A stretch of DNA of 64,000 nt from assembly GCF_030532325.1 (NCBI RefSeq), contig NZ_JAUNLS010000004.1, positions 85,889 through 149,888 on the forward strand. Reading direction: 5' to 3'. Source of the stretch: Corynebacterium sp. GTDB lineage: Bacteria > Actinomycetota > Actinomycetes > Mycobacteriales > Mycobacteriaceae. The position numbers and the translations under genes are program-made. Positions 56,056-64,000 of this stretch are shown here, piece after piece (the first letter of the stretch is position 1; each line of letters begins with the position of its first letter). The notes under the pieces are model-generated. The model did no database searches and was not told where the DNA came from. It saw only the letters and a program-made list of their open reading frames with translations.

Positions 56056-56628
56056 ATGGCTGAACCGAACTATAAGCGGCACACGGCCCGCTACCGCGCT
56101 CGTCGTCGCGCGGCCGACATCCTCTTCGAGGCCGAGACTCGCGATGTGGATCCCGTCGCCATCGTCGAGGATCGCATCTCCCTGTCCGCCGATCCCAACA
56201 ATGGTGTCGCCCCCATCGCGGACTACACCAAGGCGATCGTGCAGGGCGCGGCCGAGGAGCTCGACGCCATCGATGAGGCCATTGCCCGCTTCCTTTCCGA
56301 GGAGTGGGAGCTGCACCGCATCCCGGCCGTCGACCGCGCCATCATGCGCGTGGCTGTGTGGGAGATCCTCTTCAACGAGGACGTGCCCAACGCCACCGCT
56401 CTGGTGGAGGGCGTGGAGCTGGCCTCGGAGTACTCCAACCACCAGGCAGCGCCCTACATCCACGCCGTGCTTGATGACGTCATCCAATCCCAGTCCGCAG
56501 ACAACCCCATGTCCGCACCGGTTGAGGGCGAAGGCGCCGAAGCTGAGGCTGAAGCGAGCGACGCTCCAGCCACTGGCTCTCAAGACACCGACGCTGAAGC
56601 AACGGATACTGAGGCTGAGCCTGAATAG
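56056..56628 (+). CDS. nusB: transcription antitermination factor NusB
   Basis: 190 residues, two bases after the efp stop. The NusB fold opens with [16 protein letters not shown] (about 8-23) and includes [15 protein letters not shown] (about 93-107) and [17 protein letters not shown]. The last 40 residues are an acidic Glu/Ala/Thr tail not needed for the fold. Confidence 0.95.
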   Translation: MAEPNYKRHTARYRARRRAADILFEAETRDVDPVAIVEDRISLSADPNNGVAPIADYTKAIVQGAAEELDAIDEAIARFLSEEWELHRIPAVDRAIMRVAVWEILFNEDVPNATALVEGVELASEYSNHQAAPYIHAVLDDVIQSQSADNPMSAPVEGEGAEAEAEASDAPATGSQDTDAEATDTEAEPE

Positions 56629-56662
56629 CTTGTGATGTGACACGGTAGCTTGTGATCTGACA
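56626..56662 (+). repeat. 17-bp direct repeat after nusB
   Basis: TAGCTTGTGATGTGACA (56626-56642) and TAGCTTGTGATCTGACA (56646-56662) differ at one base; the first begins with the nusB stop codon. Period 20 bases. Confidence 0.65.
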
Positions 56663-56695
56663 AAGAGAGGAACCATGTGGTTCCTCTCTTTTTAT
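56662..56695. terminator. bidirectional terminator of nusB and the ABC operon
   Basis: A perfect 14-bp stem AAAGAGAGGAACCA / TGGTTCCTCTCTTT with a TG loop, followed by TT on the plus strand. It lies between convergent operons. Confidence 0.9.
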
Positions 56696-56708
56696 GTTCC
56701 AAGGCTTC

Positions 56709-57473
56709 TTAGAGCAGCGAGGCCAAAAAGTCCTTGGTGCGCTGGTGCTGCGGGTGATCCAGGACCTGCTCCGGCGTGCCGGCCTCGAGCACGGTGCCGC
56801 CGTCCATGAAGAAGATTTTGTCCGCCACCTCGCGGGCAAAGCCGATCTCGTGGGTGACCACGAGCATGGTCATCCCCTCGGCGGCCAGTTCCTTCATGAC
56901 GCGCAGCACCTCGCCCACCAGCTCGGGGTCGAGGGCGGAGGTGGGCTCGTCGAACAGCATGAGTTTGGGCTCCATGGCTACCGCGCGTGCGATGGCCACG
57001 CGCTGCTGCTGGCCGCCGGAGAGCTGCACCGGGTAGGCGTCCGCCTTGTGCGCCAGGCCGACCTTCTCTAGGAGGACCATGGCCTTCTCGCGTGCGACCT
57101 CCGGGTCCTGCTTCTTGACCTGGATGGGGGCCTCAATGATGTTTTCCAGCACCGTGCGGTGGGAAAAGAGGTTGAAGGACTGGAAGACCATGCCGATGTC
57201 CTGGCGCTGGGCGGCGGCTTCCTTCTCCGAAATCTCGTAGAGCACGCCGTTGCGCTCGCGGAAGCCGATGAGCTCGCCGTCCACGTAGAGGCGGCCAGCC
57301 GTCACCTTCTCCAGGTGGTTGCAGCAGCGCAGGAAGGTGGACTTGCCGGAGCCGGAGGGACCCAGCAAGCAGGCCACCTCACCCGGCATGACCTCGAGGT
57401 CGATGCCCTTGAGCACGTCGAGGTTGCCGAAGGACTTGTGCACGTTGTGCGCCGAAATCATAGGAGTAGGCAT
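56709..57473 (-). CDS. polar amino-acid ABC transporter, ATP-binding protein
   Basis: 254 residues. Walker [10 protein letters not shown] (about 39-47), Q-loop FQSF, signature LSGGQQQR (about 150-157), Walker [14 protein letters not shown] (about 172-184), H-loop VTHE (about 205-208). GlnQ/HisP-like. Its ATG abuts the stop of the permease gene (TAAATG). Confidence 0.94.
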   Translation of the reverse strand: MPTPMISAHNVHKSFGNLDVLKGIDLEVMPGEVACLLGPSGSGKSTFLRCCNHLEKVTAGRLYVDGELIGFRERNGVLYEISEKEAAAQRQDIGMVFQSFNLFSHRTVLENIIEAPIQVKKQDPEVAREKAMVLLEKVGLAHKADAYPVQLSGGQQQRVAIARAVAMEPKLMLFDEPTSALDPELVGEVLRVMKELAAEGMTMLVVTHEIGFAREVADKIFFMDGGTVLEAGTPEQVLDHPQHQRTKDFLASLL

Positions 57474-58391
57474 TTAGTTCTTTCCCTCCGGGATGACAGA
57501 GACGTTGCGGGGAATGGTTCCTTCGGCGTCGGCAAGCGAGGCGAGCTGACGCGCGGTGAGCTCACGGGTGGCGCCGCGCTCGAAGCGGCGCTCCAGGAAG
57601 TACTGGCCCACCATGAGCAGCGAGGTGATCACCAGGTACCAGGTGGCGGCGACCATGAGCAGTGGGATCGGCTCGAAAAGCGCGGCGGAGATGTCCGTGG
57701 CGCGGCCAAAGATCTCCTCGGTGTAGGGGATAGCCACCACCAAGGAGGAGGTCTTGAGCAAGGAGATGAACTCGTTGCCGGTGGGCGGGATGATGATGCG
57801 CATGGCCTGCGGCAAGACGGTGCGGCGCATGGTCATCCACCAGCCCATGCCCAGGGCCGTGGAAGCTTCTTTCTGGCCCTCCGGCACCGAGGAGATGCCC
57901 GAGCGCACGATCTCGGCCATGTAGGCGGCCTCGTTGAGGCCCAGGCCCAGCACGGCCAGCAGGAAGGCGTTGGTGAGCACAGTGCTCAGGGAAATCTCCG
58001 TGAAGCCCAGGTTGATGGATTGGTAGAGGGCAGACAGCAGGCCCCAGAACACCAGCTGGACGTAGACCGGGGTACCGCGGAACACCCAGAGGAAGACCCA
58101 GGCCACGCCACCCAGCACCGGGTTGGGGGACATGCGCATGACGGCGAGCAGGGCGCCGCCGACGACGCCGATGATCATCGCCAGGATGGTGATTGCGATG
58201 GTGTGCAGCGCAGCCGTGGCGATGCGGGTGTCAAAGAGGTACTGGAAATAGGTGCCCCAGCCAAAGGCCTCGTTGCGCGCGGAGGAGATGATGAACCACG
58301 CGGCCAGCAGGAGCAGCAGGACCGCGAACGTCCAGCGCCACGGGTGACGCAGCGGGCGTGCTTCGATCTTTTCAGGAGTGTGGCTAGCCAT
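57474..58391 (-). CDS. polar amino-acid ABC transporter, permease
   Basis: 305 residues from ATG 58391, which has AAAGG 8 bases upstream and overlaps the preceding stop. An N-terminal helix (about 20-40) precedes a HisM-type permease domain (about 60-265) with the EAA loop EIVRSGISSVPEGQKEAS. The C-terminal 40 residues are hydrophilic. Confidence 0.92.
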   Translation of the reverse strand: MASHTPEKIEARPLRHPWRWTFAVLLLLLAAWFIISSARNEAFGWGTYFQYLFDTRIATAALHTIAITILAMIIGVVGGALLAVMRMSPNPVLGGVAWVFLWVFRGTPVYVQLVFWGLLSALYQSINLGFTEISLSTVLTNAFLLAVLGLGLNEAAYMAEIVRSGISSVPEGQKEASTALGMGWWMTMRRTVLPQAMRIIIPPTGNEFISLLKTSSLVVAIPYTEEIFGRATDISAALFEPIPLLMVAATWYLVITSLLMVGQYFLERRFERGATRELTARQLASLADAEGTIPRNVSVIPEGKN

Positions 58392-59253
58392 TGATGGGCC
58401 TTTCATTGATCAGAGCTTCGTCGATGAGGCCATCCTTGATGCCCCACTGTTGCATGATGCGTTGGTACTCGCCGATGTCGATGAGGTGTTGAAGCGCCGC
58501 GGCCACCGCCGGGCCCAGCTCGGAGCCCTTGGGCACCGCGAAGCCGTAGGGCGAGGCGTCGAACATCTCGCCGACGGTGCGCATCTTTCCCTTGGAGCGG
58601 TCGATGGCCCAGGCCGCGACGGGGGAGTCGGCGGAGAAGGCGTCGGCGCGCCCCATAAGTACAGCCAGGGAGGCGTTGTCCTGCGTGTCGTAGGAGAGGA
58701 CGGTGAGGTCGCCGTCGCAGGCATCGCGCTTGGGCAGCACGTCTTCGGTCTCGGAGACGGTGGTGCGCTGCACGGAGACGGTCAGGCCGCAGGGGTTGTC
58801 CGGATCCACTGGGCGGGCGCCGTCGGTGCGCTCGACCCACTGGATGCCTGCGTAGAGGTGGTCCACGAAGTCGAAATTCTTGCGGCGCTCCTCGTTATCG
58901 GCAAAGCCTGAGCCGCCCATGTCGATCTGCCCGGACTGGACCGCGGGCAGGATCATGGAGAAATCCTGCTCCATGGGGCGGAATTCCAGGCCGAGGACTT
59001 GAGCGACCGCGTTCGCGAGGTCCATCTCGACGCCGACGAGGGCCCCGTCATTGTCCTTGAACTGCATGGGCGCAAAGGGCGGGTTGGTGCCCACGGTCAG
59101 TGCGCCGTCGTTGTCCTCGTACATGGCGGCGATCTCTGGGACCTCCTCCACGTTGGGTTCCTGCCAGCCCTCGGGCATGGCGGATTCCGTGTTGGTCACG
59201 CAGCCGCTCAGGAGGGTGCATGCGCCGAGCACGCCGATGAGTGCTCGTTTCAT
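58384..59253 (-). CDS. polar amino-acid ABC transporter, substrate-binding lipoprotein
   Basis: 289 residues. Lipoprotein signal ending LLSGC (C18). SBP family 3 with TVGTNPPFAPMQFKDNDG (about 53-70), GVEMDLANAVAQVLG (about 73-87) and DMGGSGFADNEERR. The substrate cannot be named; the domain is close to glutamate/glutamine or basic amino-acid binders. Its start overlaps the DUF368 stop (ATGA). Confidence 0.9.
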   Translation of the reverse strand: MKRALIGVLGACTLLSGCVTNTESAMPEGWQEPNVEEVPEIAAMYEDNDGALTVGTNPPFAPMQFKDNDGALVGVEMDLANAVAQVLGLEFRPMEQDFSMILPAVQSGQIDMGGSGFADNEERRKNFDFVDHLYAGIQWVERTDGARPVDPDNPCGLTVSVQRTTVSETEDVLPKRDACDGDLTVLSYDTQDNASLAVLMGRADAFSADSPVAAWAIDRSKGKMRTVGEMFDASPYGFAVPKGSELGPAVAAALQHLIDIGEYQRIMQQWGIKDGLIDEALINERPING

Positions 59254-60074
59254 GCGTGCTTCTCCTCGTACGCATGGGACTTACGCGCGTCGAAGTAGAC
59301 AAAGATGCCGACAATGGCCGCGCCCAGCAGGAAGAGCAGCAGGATGGTGGGGGTGGAGGCGTCTTGGTGATCGCCCCAGGGCCACAGGGCGCGCAGGGAG
59401 CCGACCATAAAGCCGGCCATGGCGGCCAGGGTGGCGTCGCGGTGGTTATCCAGCAGGTAGTTCAGGGCCTTGACAAAGAGCGCGAGGCCACACAGCGCGC
59501 CGAGGGCGAAGACACCCAGGGTGAGCATGTTGCGATCAGATACCGCGCCGATGACGTACTGGTACAGGCCCAGCGTCAGCAGGATGAGGGAGCCGGAGAT
59601 ACCCGGCAGGATCAGCGCGCAGATGGCCACCATGGCGGCGAGGAAGACCACGTAGAGCGGCGGGTTCTCTACCGGGGTGGAGGTGTAGCCGGTGATGAAG
59701 AAAACGGCGGCCGCCGCCACGAGGAAGGCGATGATATTGGGGGCGCGGAACTTGGTGCTCATCATGAGCACCGGCACCACGATGGAGACTGTCACCATGC
59801 CCATGAAGAGGGCACGGGAGGCGGAGACTTGGTTCTCCACGAAGGAGTGGAGGATGGAGGAGGCGCCAAAGACTGCGGCGAGCATACCCACCGCGATGGC
59901 GGCGAGGAAGCTCCATTCCACCTTCTTGAAGCGTCCGGAAATGAGGTCATTCGCATTGCGTAGCGCGCGCTCGTAGATTCCCACGATGAGGGCGACGGTG
60001 CCGCCTGAGATTCCGGGGACGAGCTCGGCCATGCCAATGAGGGCGCCACGCAGGGCGTTAAGGAGAAAGTGCAT
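59250..60074 (-). CDS. DUF368 membrane protein, PopT-type undecaprenyl-phosphate transporter
   Basis: 274 residues with about eight helices. The DUF368 hallmarks are two copies of a re-entrant-like motif, LVPGISGGTVALI (about 18-30) and ILPGISGSLILLT (about 151-163). Members of DUF368 were shown recently to return undecaprenyl phosphate across the membrane (PopT), so this protein probably recycles the C55-type lipid carrier of peptidoglycan and arabinogalactan synthesis. It is the first gene of an operon with an amino-acid ABC transporter, linked by a 4-base overlap. Confidence 0.85.
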   Translation of the reverse strand: MHFLLNALRGALIGMAELVPGISGGTVALIVGIYERALRNANDLISGRFKKVEWSFLAAIAVGMLAAVFGASSILHSFVENQVSASRALFMGMVTVSIVVPVLMMSTKFRAPNIIAFLVAAAAVFFITGYTSTPVENPPLYVVFLAAMVAICALILPGISGSLILLTLGLYQYVIGAVSDRNMLTLGVFALGALCGLALFVKALNYLLDNHRDATLAAMAGFMVGSLRALWPWGDHQDASTPTILLLFLLGAAIVGIFVYFDARKSHAYEEKHA

Positions 60075-60233
60075 GCTACGAAACTACCGTGTATCGATTC
60101 ATAAATTGGTCAGGGGGCTATTGTGTCAGCCCCTGAAAGAAATCTGCAAATAATGCAGCCGAACACAGTATATACGTAGCCGCCCCCAGAATCCGCCTCA
60201 GTAGTCACCTCAGCGCCGGAGCGGGCGCGCGGC

Positions 60234-60512
60234 CTAGTGTGGCAGCAGCTTGGCCACCTCGCCATAGAGGGAGCCGATTACCGCAAAGGCGGCGAAACCA
60301 ATGAGGCCGCCAACCAGGACGATGAGGAAGCGGTTGAGGTCCTCGTTATCGGTGGTGGCTACGGCCTCGTGCAGGGCGTTGTAATAGGAGGAGCCTGCGA
60401 CTTCCTGCCCGAGATCCGTCTTGGAGCTCTCCGCGGCGAAAGCCGGCGTGCTGCTCAGGCTCAGTGCCGCGGCGGTGGTCAGGGCAACGAGGGTGCGGCG
60501 GGTACGGCGCAT
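60234..60512 (-). CDS. small secreted protein with C-terminal hydrophobic helix
   Basis: 92 residues from ATG 60512, with AGGAGAGG upstream; an in-frame start at 60563 would put an unlikely extension before the signal. The signal peptide starts MRRTRRTLVALTTAAAL and ends AFA (about 26). The mature part is about 66 residues: a polar region, then a hydrophobic helix (about 65-85). Architecture matches the pair at 28955-29738, but the IREWI motif is absent, so relatedness is uncertain. Confidence 0.7.
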   Translation of the reverse strand: MRRTRRTLVALTTAAALSLSSTPAFAAESSKTDLGQEVAGSSYYNALHEAVATTDNEDLNRFLIVLVGGLIGFAAFAVIGSLYGEVAKLLPH

Positions 60513-60548
60513 GAAGGGGGGTCCTCTCCTATCGAGGTTCCATAAAGG

Positions 60549-60572
60549 AGTGCTACTAGACAATAGAGCACT
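60549..60572 (-). promoter_or_regulatory. dyad upstream of the small secreted protein gene
   Basis: AGTGCT (60549-60554) and AGCACT (60567-60572) are perfect 6-bp inverted repeats with TACT/TAGA-like inner symmetry, located about 37-60 bases before ATG 60512, in the promoter position. TATTGT on the minus strand lies inside it. Confidence 0.35.
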
Positions 60573-60685
60573 GTAATCAAAGCGTTACATCTCGGTGCTC
60601 GGGCGCTTGCGCGGCTCCAGACCGTCGTGCCCCACGCCGTGCTCCCGTCATGCCGCGCGCCCGGCCTCCGGGCGGCCGCGCGTTG

Positions 60686-60747
60686 CTCCCAGCTTCAATT
60701 TCACGCCAGAATTCCCGCCGATCCGAGGGGCTCAGTGAAGCTGGGAG
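60686..60747. repeat. 12-bp perfect inverted repeat with 38-base spacer
   Basis: CTCCCAGCTTCA (60686-60697) and TGAAGCTGGGAG (60736-60747). The spacer is not obviously coding. Could be ends of a miniature element or a long hairpin. Confidence 0.6.
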
Positions 60748-60796
60748 ACGATCGGCCGCCCTGGACCCATCCCAGCACGCTAGATGAACATCTACT

Positions 60797-60819
60797 GAAA
60801 ACGGGAAAGCTCGATTTAG
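60797..60819 (+). repeat. dispersed 23-nt repeat, copy B
   Basis: Matches the reverse complement of 474-496 at 21 of 23 positions. It lies 127 bases before the tRNA-Leu gene, as copy A lies 97 bases after a tRNA-Gly gene. Confidence 0.6.
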
Positions 60820-60945
60820 GACATGGAGGCATGTATGTCCCAGCGCTTAAGGGGCGCCCACCAAGGAGCACACCCAACAAGGACCACGCCGCGCAGACGG
60901 CGAAAACACGCCGCGCCCTAGGCTGCAGCGTGCTTGTCTAGATTG

Positions 60946-61019
60946 TGCCCCTGGTGAGACTCGAACTCACACTGAACGGGTTTTGAATCCGTTGCCTCTG
61001 CCAATTGGGCTACAGGGGC
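60946..61019 (-). tRNA. tRNA-Leu (CAA), short variable loop
   Basis: Acceptor GCCCCTG pairs with CAGGGGC, the T-arm is GTGAG-TTCGAGT-CTCAC, discriminator A. The anticodon loop reads TTCAAAA, giving CAA, which decodes the Leu codon TTG. The variable region is only about five bases (TCAGT), unlike the long arm normal for tRNA-Leu, and the anticodon stem has one A-C mismatch at its inner end. CCA is not encoded. Amino-acid identity rests on the anticodon alone. Confidence 0.85.
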
Positions 61020-61082
61020 GCACGGAAAGATAGTAGCGCAGCGGTCACCGCCTGTCCTAATCACCCCGTTAGGATAGGTCAG

Positions 61083-63725
61083 GTGACTACTTCTAAGCCT
61101 CGCCTTTTGCTCATTGACGGACATTCCATGGCCTTCCGGGCCTTCTATGCGCTGCCAGCGGAGAATTTCTCCACCTCAGGAGGCCAGCACACCAACGCGG
61201 TCTATGGCTTCCTCTCCATGCTGGCCAACATCCTCGCCGAGGAGCGCCCGGACTACGTCGCCGTCGCCTTCGATGTGGGCCGCAAGACCTTCCGCACAGA
61301 GATGTTCCCGGACTACAAGGCCCAGCGTGAGGCCGCGCCCGAGGAGTTCCGTGGGCAGGTAGAGCTCATCCGCGACGTACTCGGCACCCTGGGCATTACC
61401 ACCTTGTCCGTGGAGAACTACGAGGCCGATGACATCGTGGCCACCCTGGCCACCCAGGCGCAGGACTACGAGACCTTCCTGGTCACCGGCGACCGCGATT
61501 ATTTGCAGCTTGTCGACGCCCACACTACCGTCCTCTATCCCATGCGCGGGGTGTCCACGCTGCACCGCTTCACTCCTGAGGCCGTGGAGGAGAAGTACGG
61601 GCTGACCCCACAGCAGTACCCTGACTTTGCCGCCCTGCGCGGCGACCCCTCCGATAACCTGCCCAACGTCCCCAAGGTGGGGGAGAAGACCGCCACGAAG
61701 TGGATCTTGCAGTACGGCTCCCTCGACGGCCTTATCGAGCACGCCGACGAGCTCAAGGGCGTGGCCGGCCAGAACTTCCGCGACCGCATTGAGCAGGTCA
61801 AGCTCAACCGCCAGCTCACCCAGATGGTCACAGACATGGACCTCGAAGTGGGCCCTGCGGATCTCGGCTTCAAGGGCGCGAAGGTCAGCGAGGTGGCCGC
61901 CCGCTTTGACGAGCTGGAGTTCGGCACCAACCTGCGCGAGCGCGTCCTCGACGCCGTGCCTCATGACGGCGAGGAGGAGGTCACTGAGGCCGAGGTCATC
62001 GAGACCCGCCTCACCGAGCAGCCGCTGGCCCAGTGGCTGGAGGCCAAGGCCGCGCAGCAGGAGGGAATTGCCGTCTACGTGCAGGGGGACCCCACCCCGG
62101 GCCGCGGCGATGCCACCGCGCTGGCGCTTGTCGATGCCTCCTTCGAGGGCCTCCAGGTCGAGCTCGCGGAGATCTCCGCCGAGGATGACGCCGCCCTGGG
62201 CAGCTGGCTGTCCTCGGAGTCTCCGAAGTACTTCCACGAGGCCAAGGCCGCTTACCACATGCTGGCCGGCCGGGGCATCGAGCTGCGCGGCATCGCCCAC
62301 GACACCGCCCTGGCGGCCTACTTGCTGCGGCCCGGCCAGCGCACCTATGCCCTGAGCGACGTCTACCAGCGTCACCTGCAAAAGTCCCTCGGCACCGCCA
62401 CTGATCAGCTCTCGCTGCTCGATGATTTCTCCCTGGTGGAGCAGGCCTCTGCCATCATGGAGCTGGCCGCGGAGCTGACCAGCCAGCTACAGGAAATCGA
62501 CTCCTTCGAGCTCTACACGGACCTGGAGATACCGCTGGTGAGCATTTTGGCCCGCATGGAGTCCACCGGCATCGCCGTCGACGTGGAGATACTGGAGACC
62601 CAGCGCGATGCCTTCGTGGAGCAGGTGGCCGAGCAGGAGCGCGCCGCCCGCGAGCTGGCCGGCGATGACTCGCTCAACCTCAACTCCCCGAAGCAGCTGC
62701 AGACCGTGCTCTTTGAGACCCTCGACCTGCCCAAGACCAAGAAGACCAAGACGGGCTACTCCACCGCGGCCAAGGAGATCGAGGCCCTCGCCGTCAACCA
62801 CCCGCACCCCTTCCTCGATCACCTGCTGGCGCACCGCGAGTACCAGAAGATGAAGACCACCTTGGAGGGCCTCATCAAAACGGTGCAGCCCGATGGGCGC
62901 ATCCACACCACCTTTAACCAGACGGTGACCTCCACTGGGCGCTTGTCCTCGACCGATCCCAACCTGCAGAACATCCCGGTGCGCACGGAGGCCGGCCGGC
63001 AGATTCGCTCGGCCTTCATCGTGGGTGAGGGCTTCGAGGAACTCATGACCGCGGACTACTCGCAGATCGAGATGCGCGTCATGGCGCACCTTTCCGGGGA
63101 TCCGGGGCTCATCGAGGCCTACCAGGCCGGCGAGGACCTGCACAACTACGTGGGCTCGAAGGTCTTCAACGTGCCCGTCGAGGAGGTCACCCCGGAGCTG
63201 CGCCGACGTGTCAAGGCTATGTCCTACGGCCTGGTCTACGGTCTCTCCGCCTTTGGCCTCTCGCAGCAGCTGGGCATTCCGGCGCGCGAGGCCAAGGAGA
63301 TCATGGAGAGCTACTTCGAGCGCTTCGGCGGGGTGAAGCGCTACCTCGACACCGTGGTGGAAAAGGCCCGCAAGGATGGCTACACCTCCACCGTCTTCGG
63401 TCGCCGCCGCTACCTGCCGGAGCTCAACTCCGATAACCGCGTGGCCCGCGAGAACGCCGAGCGCGCGGCGCTTAATGCGCCGATCCAGGGCACGGCCGCG
63501 GACATCATCAAGGTGGCCATGATCCGGGTGGACAAGGCCTTGGAGGGCATGACTTCCCGCGTGCTGCTCCAGGTCCACGACGAATTGGTGGTGGAGGTCG
63601 CCCCGGGGGAGGAGGCGAAGGTACGCGAGATCCTCGAGCGTGAGATGGACTCCGCGATTAGCCTCGACGTCCCCCTGGAGGTTTCCGCGGGCACCGGCAA
63701 GGACTGGGACGCCGCCGCGCACTAG
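61083..63725 (+). CDS. polA: DNA polymerase I
   Basis: 880 residues from GTG 61083. N-terminal 5' nuclease domain (about 4-290) with LLIDGHSMAFRAFYAL and GDRDYLQL. The 3'-5' exonuclease-like domain (about 310-490) lacks the acidic D-x-E at its first motif (LVDASFEG), so proofreading is probably lost, as in other actinobacteria. The polymerase domain carries motif A DYSQIEMR, motif B RRRVKAMSYGLVYGLSAFG and motif C QVHDELV. TAGGAT 7 bases before GTG may be a -10 for a leaderless transcript. Confidence 0.97.
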   Translation: MTTSKPRLLLIDGHSMAFRAFYALPAENFSTSGGQHTNAVYGFLSMLANILAEERPDYVAVAFDVGRKTFRTEMFPDYKAQREAAPEEFRGQVELIRDVLGTLGITTLSVENYEADDIVATLATQAQDYETFLVTGDRDYLQLVDAHTTVLYPMRGVSTLHRFTPEAVEEKYGLTPQQYPDFAALRGDPSDNLPNVPKVGEKTATKWILQYGSLDGLIEHADELKGVAGQNFRDRIEQVKLNRQLTQMVTDMDLEVGPADLGFKGAKVSEVAARFDELEFGTNLRERVLDAVPHDGEEEVTEAEVIETRLTEQPLAQWLEAKAAQQEGIAVYVQGDPTPGRGDATALALVDASFEGLQVELAEISAEDDAALGSWLSSESPKYFHEAKAAYHMLAGRGIELRGIAHDTALAAYLLRPGQRTYALSDVYQRHLQKSLGTATDQLSLLDDFSLVEQASAIMELAAELTSQLQEIDSFELYTDLEIPLVSILARMESTGIAVDVEILETQRDAFVEQVAEQERAARELAGDDSLNLNSPKQLQTVLFETLDLPKTKKTKTGYSTAAKEIEALAVNHPHPFLDHLLAHREYQKMKTTLEGLIKTVQPDGRIHTTFNQTVTSTGRLSSTDPNLQNIPVRTEAGRQIRSAFIVGEGFEELMTADYSQIEMRVMAHLSGDPGLIEAYQAGEDLHNYVGSKVFNVPVEEVTPELRRRVKAMSYGLVYGLSAFGLSQQLGIPAREAKEIMESYFERFGGVKRYLDTVVEKARKDGYTSTVFGRRRYLPELNSDNRVARENAERAALNAPIQGTAADIIKVAMIRVDKALEGMTSRVLLQVHDELVVEVAPGEEAKVREILEREMDSAISLDVPLEVSAGTGKDWDAAAH

Positions 63726-63751
63726 CGCTGAGCCGCTCAGGCTGAGTCTGC

Positions 63752-64000
63752 TTAGGCTGTGCCTGCCGGGCCTGGGGCTTGGTCTGGGACCTTGCGCTCC
63801 ACCAGGCACCCGGCCAGGATGTCGAAGGGCGTTTGGCCCACGGCCAGCACGCTCAGGCCCAGGATGAGCATGACCGCGCCCTCGACGCTAAACGGTAGCT
63901 GCAGCAGCGCGAACAGGGGCAGCAGCAGCCACAGGTTGCGCACTGCCGCACTCACCCACGCGGGGTTGGTGGGGATGACCTGCAGCCTCAGCGACCACTT
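63752..64000 (-). CDS. C-terminal part of an RDD-family membrane protein (cut by window end)
   Basis: 83 residues are visible, in frame to the last base; the start lies outside the window. One or two hydrophobic helices (within VRNLWLLLPLFALLQL and VMLILGLSVLAVG) are followed by QTPFDILAGCLVERK, the pattern of the RDD-domain end, and a short tail. Convergent with polA, 26 bp away. Function unknown. Confidence 0.65.
   Translation of the reverse strand, partial: KWSLRLQVIPTNPAWVSAAVRNLWLLLPLFALLQLPFSVEGAVMLILGLSVLAVGQTPFDILAGCLVERKVPDQAPGPAGTA

Larger units (their letters stand above)
60513..60945. other. gene-poor region with inverted and dispersed repeats
   Basis: No convincing coding sequence. 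It holds the upstream region of the small secreted protein, with the dyad AGTGCT/AGCACT (60549-60572), a 12-bp inverted repeat (60686-60747), a copy of the dispersed 23-nt repeat (60797-60819), and then the tRNA-Leu. It may be a remnant of an element next to the tRNA. Confidence 0.5.

Noticed and set aside
60627-60941. A 104-residue plus-strand frame in the gene-poor region
   Set aside because: No ribosome binding site or family; it contains the repeats described and has non-coding composition. It could be a relic, but nothing supports a protein.
61005-61082. Upstream extension of polA to 61005
   Set aside because: It would overlap the tRNA-Leu gene, and GTG 61083 gives the standard N-terminus.

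Overview
The window reads as a chromosomal segment of a Corynebacterium (Actinomycetota). Evidence seen in the sequence: high G+C codon use throughout; a phosphatidylinositol-mannoside operon (thrS, HIT protein, pgsA, acyltransferase, pimA) in the order known from mycobacteria and corynebacteria; ruvCAB-yajC-secDF-peptide-binding lipoprotein-apt-rel; and an aroE-aroC-aroK-aroB-aroQ-pepQ-efp-nusB block. Species cannot be fixed from the sequence alone. No rRNA, CRISPR array, insertion sequence or prophage was found; most of the window is core housekeeping DNA with a few accessory patches.

Layout. 1-380: four tRNAs (Gly, Cys, Val, Gly), the two Gly genes lying in identical 78-bp copies. 380-2590: a DUF222/HNH endonuclease-like gene with its own promoter. 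2590-5210: an extracytoplasmic copper/haem set (CopC, PCuAC lipoprotein, Tat-exported DyP peroxidase). 5290-12910: thrS and the PI/PIM operon on +, then a GT-C type membrane glycosyltransferase and a DUF3817 protein on -. 13010-25800: acyl-CoA thioesterase, yebC, ruvCAB, yajC, secD, secF, substrate-binding lipoprotein, apt, rel. 25985-31600: UshA-type 5'-nucleotidase, DUF421 protein, two paralogous tiny secreted proteins, membrane-anchored cyclophilin, thiol peroxidase. 31765-39000: MBL hydrolase-hisS, serine dehydratase, a flavin monooxygenase/FMN reductase pair and a Pit phosphate transporter. 39250-50370: zinc metallopeptidase, aspS, an APH-like kinase with rarA, alaS, ruvX, mltG, aroE. 50390-56630: a short A24 prepilin-type peptidase and the rest of the shikimate genes, pepQ, efp, nusB. 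56700-60080: an amino-acid ABC transporter fused operonically to a DUF368 (PopT-type) lipid-carrier transporter. 60230-64000: a third small secreted protein, a gene-poor stretch carrying repeats, a tRNA-Leu, polA, and the C-terminus of an RDD protein.

How the genes work together: DNA repair and recombination (RuvABC, RuvX, RarA, PolA), protein export (YajC-SecDF), the stringent response and purine salvage (Rel, Apt), aminoacylation (ThrS, HisS, AspS, AlaS), aromatic amino-acid biosynthesis, and cell-envelope lipid and glycan assembly (PgsA, PimA, the acyltransferase, GT-C enzyme, MltG, DUF368).

The most noteworthy non-routine items are a 76-nt cloverleaf-forming, initiator-tRNA-like element just downstream of aspS; a tRNA-Leu(CAA) that folds with a short class-I variable loop; a seven-unit 15-bp tandem array in front of the MBL hydrolase; a family of tiny secreted proteins sharing a C-terminal amphipathic helix; a strong terminator/attenuator in the yajC-secD gap; a 12-bp-arm operator-like dyad upstream of the serine dehydratase; and a dispersed 23-nt repeat beside two tRNA loci.
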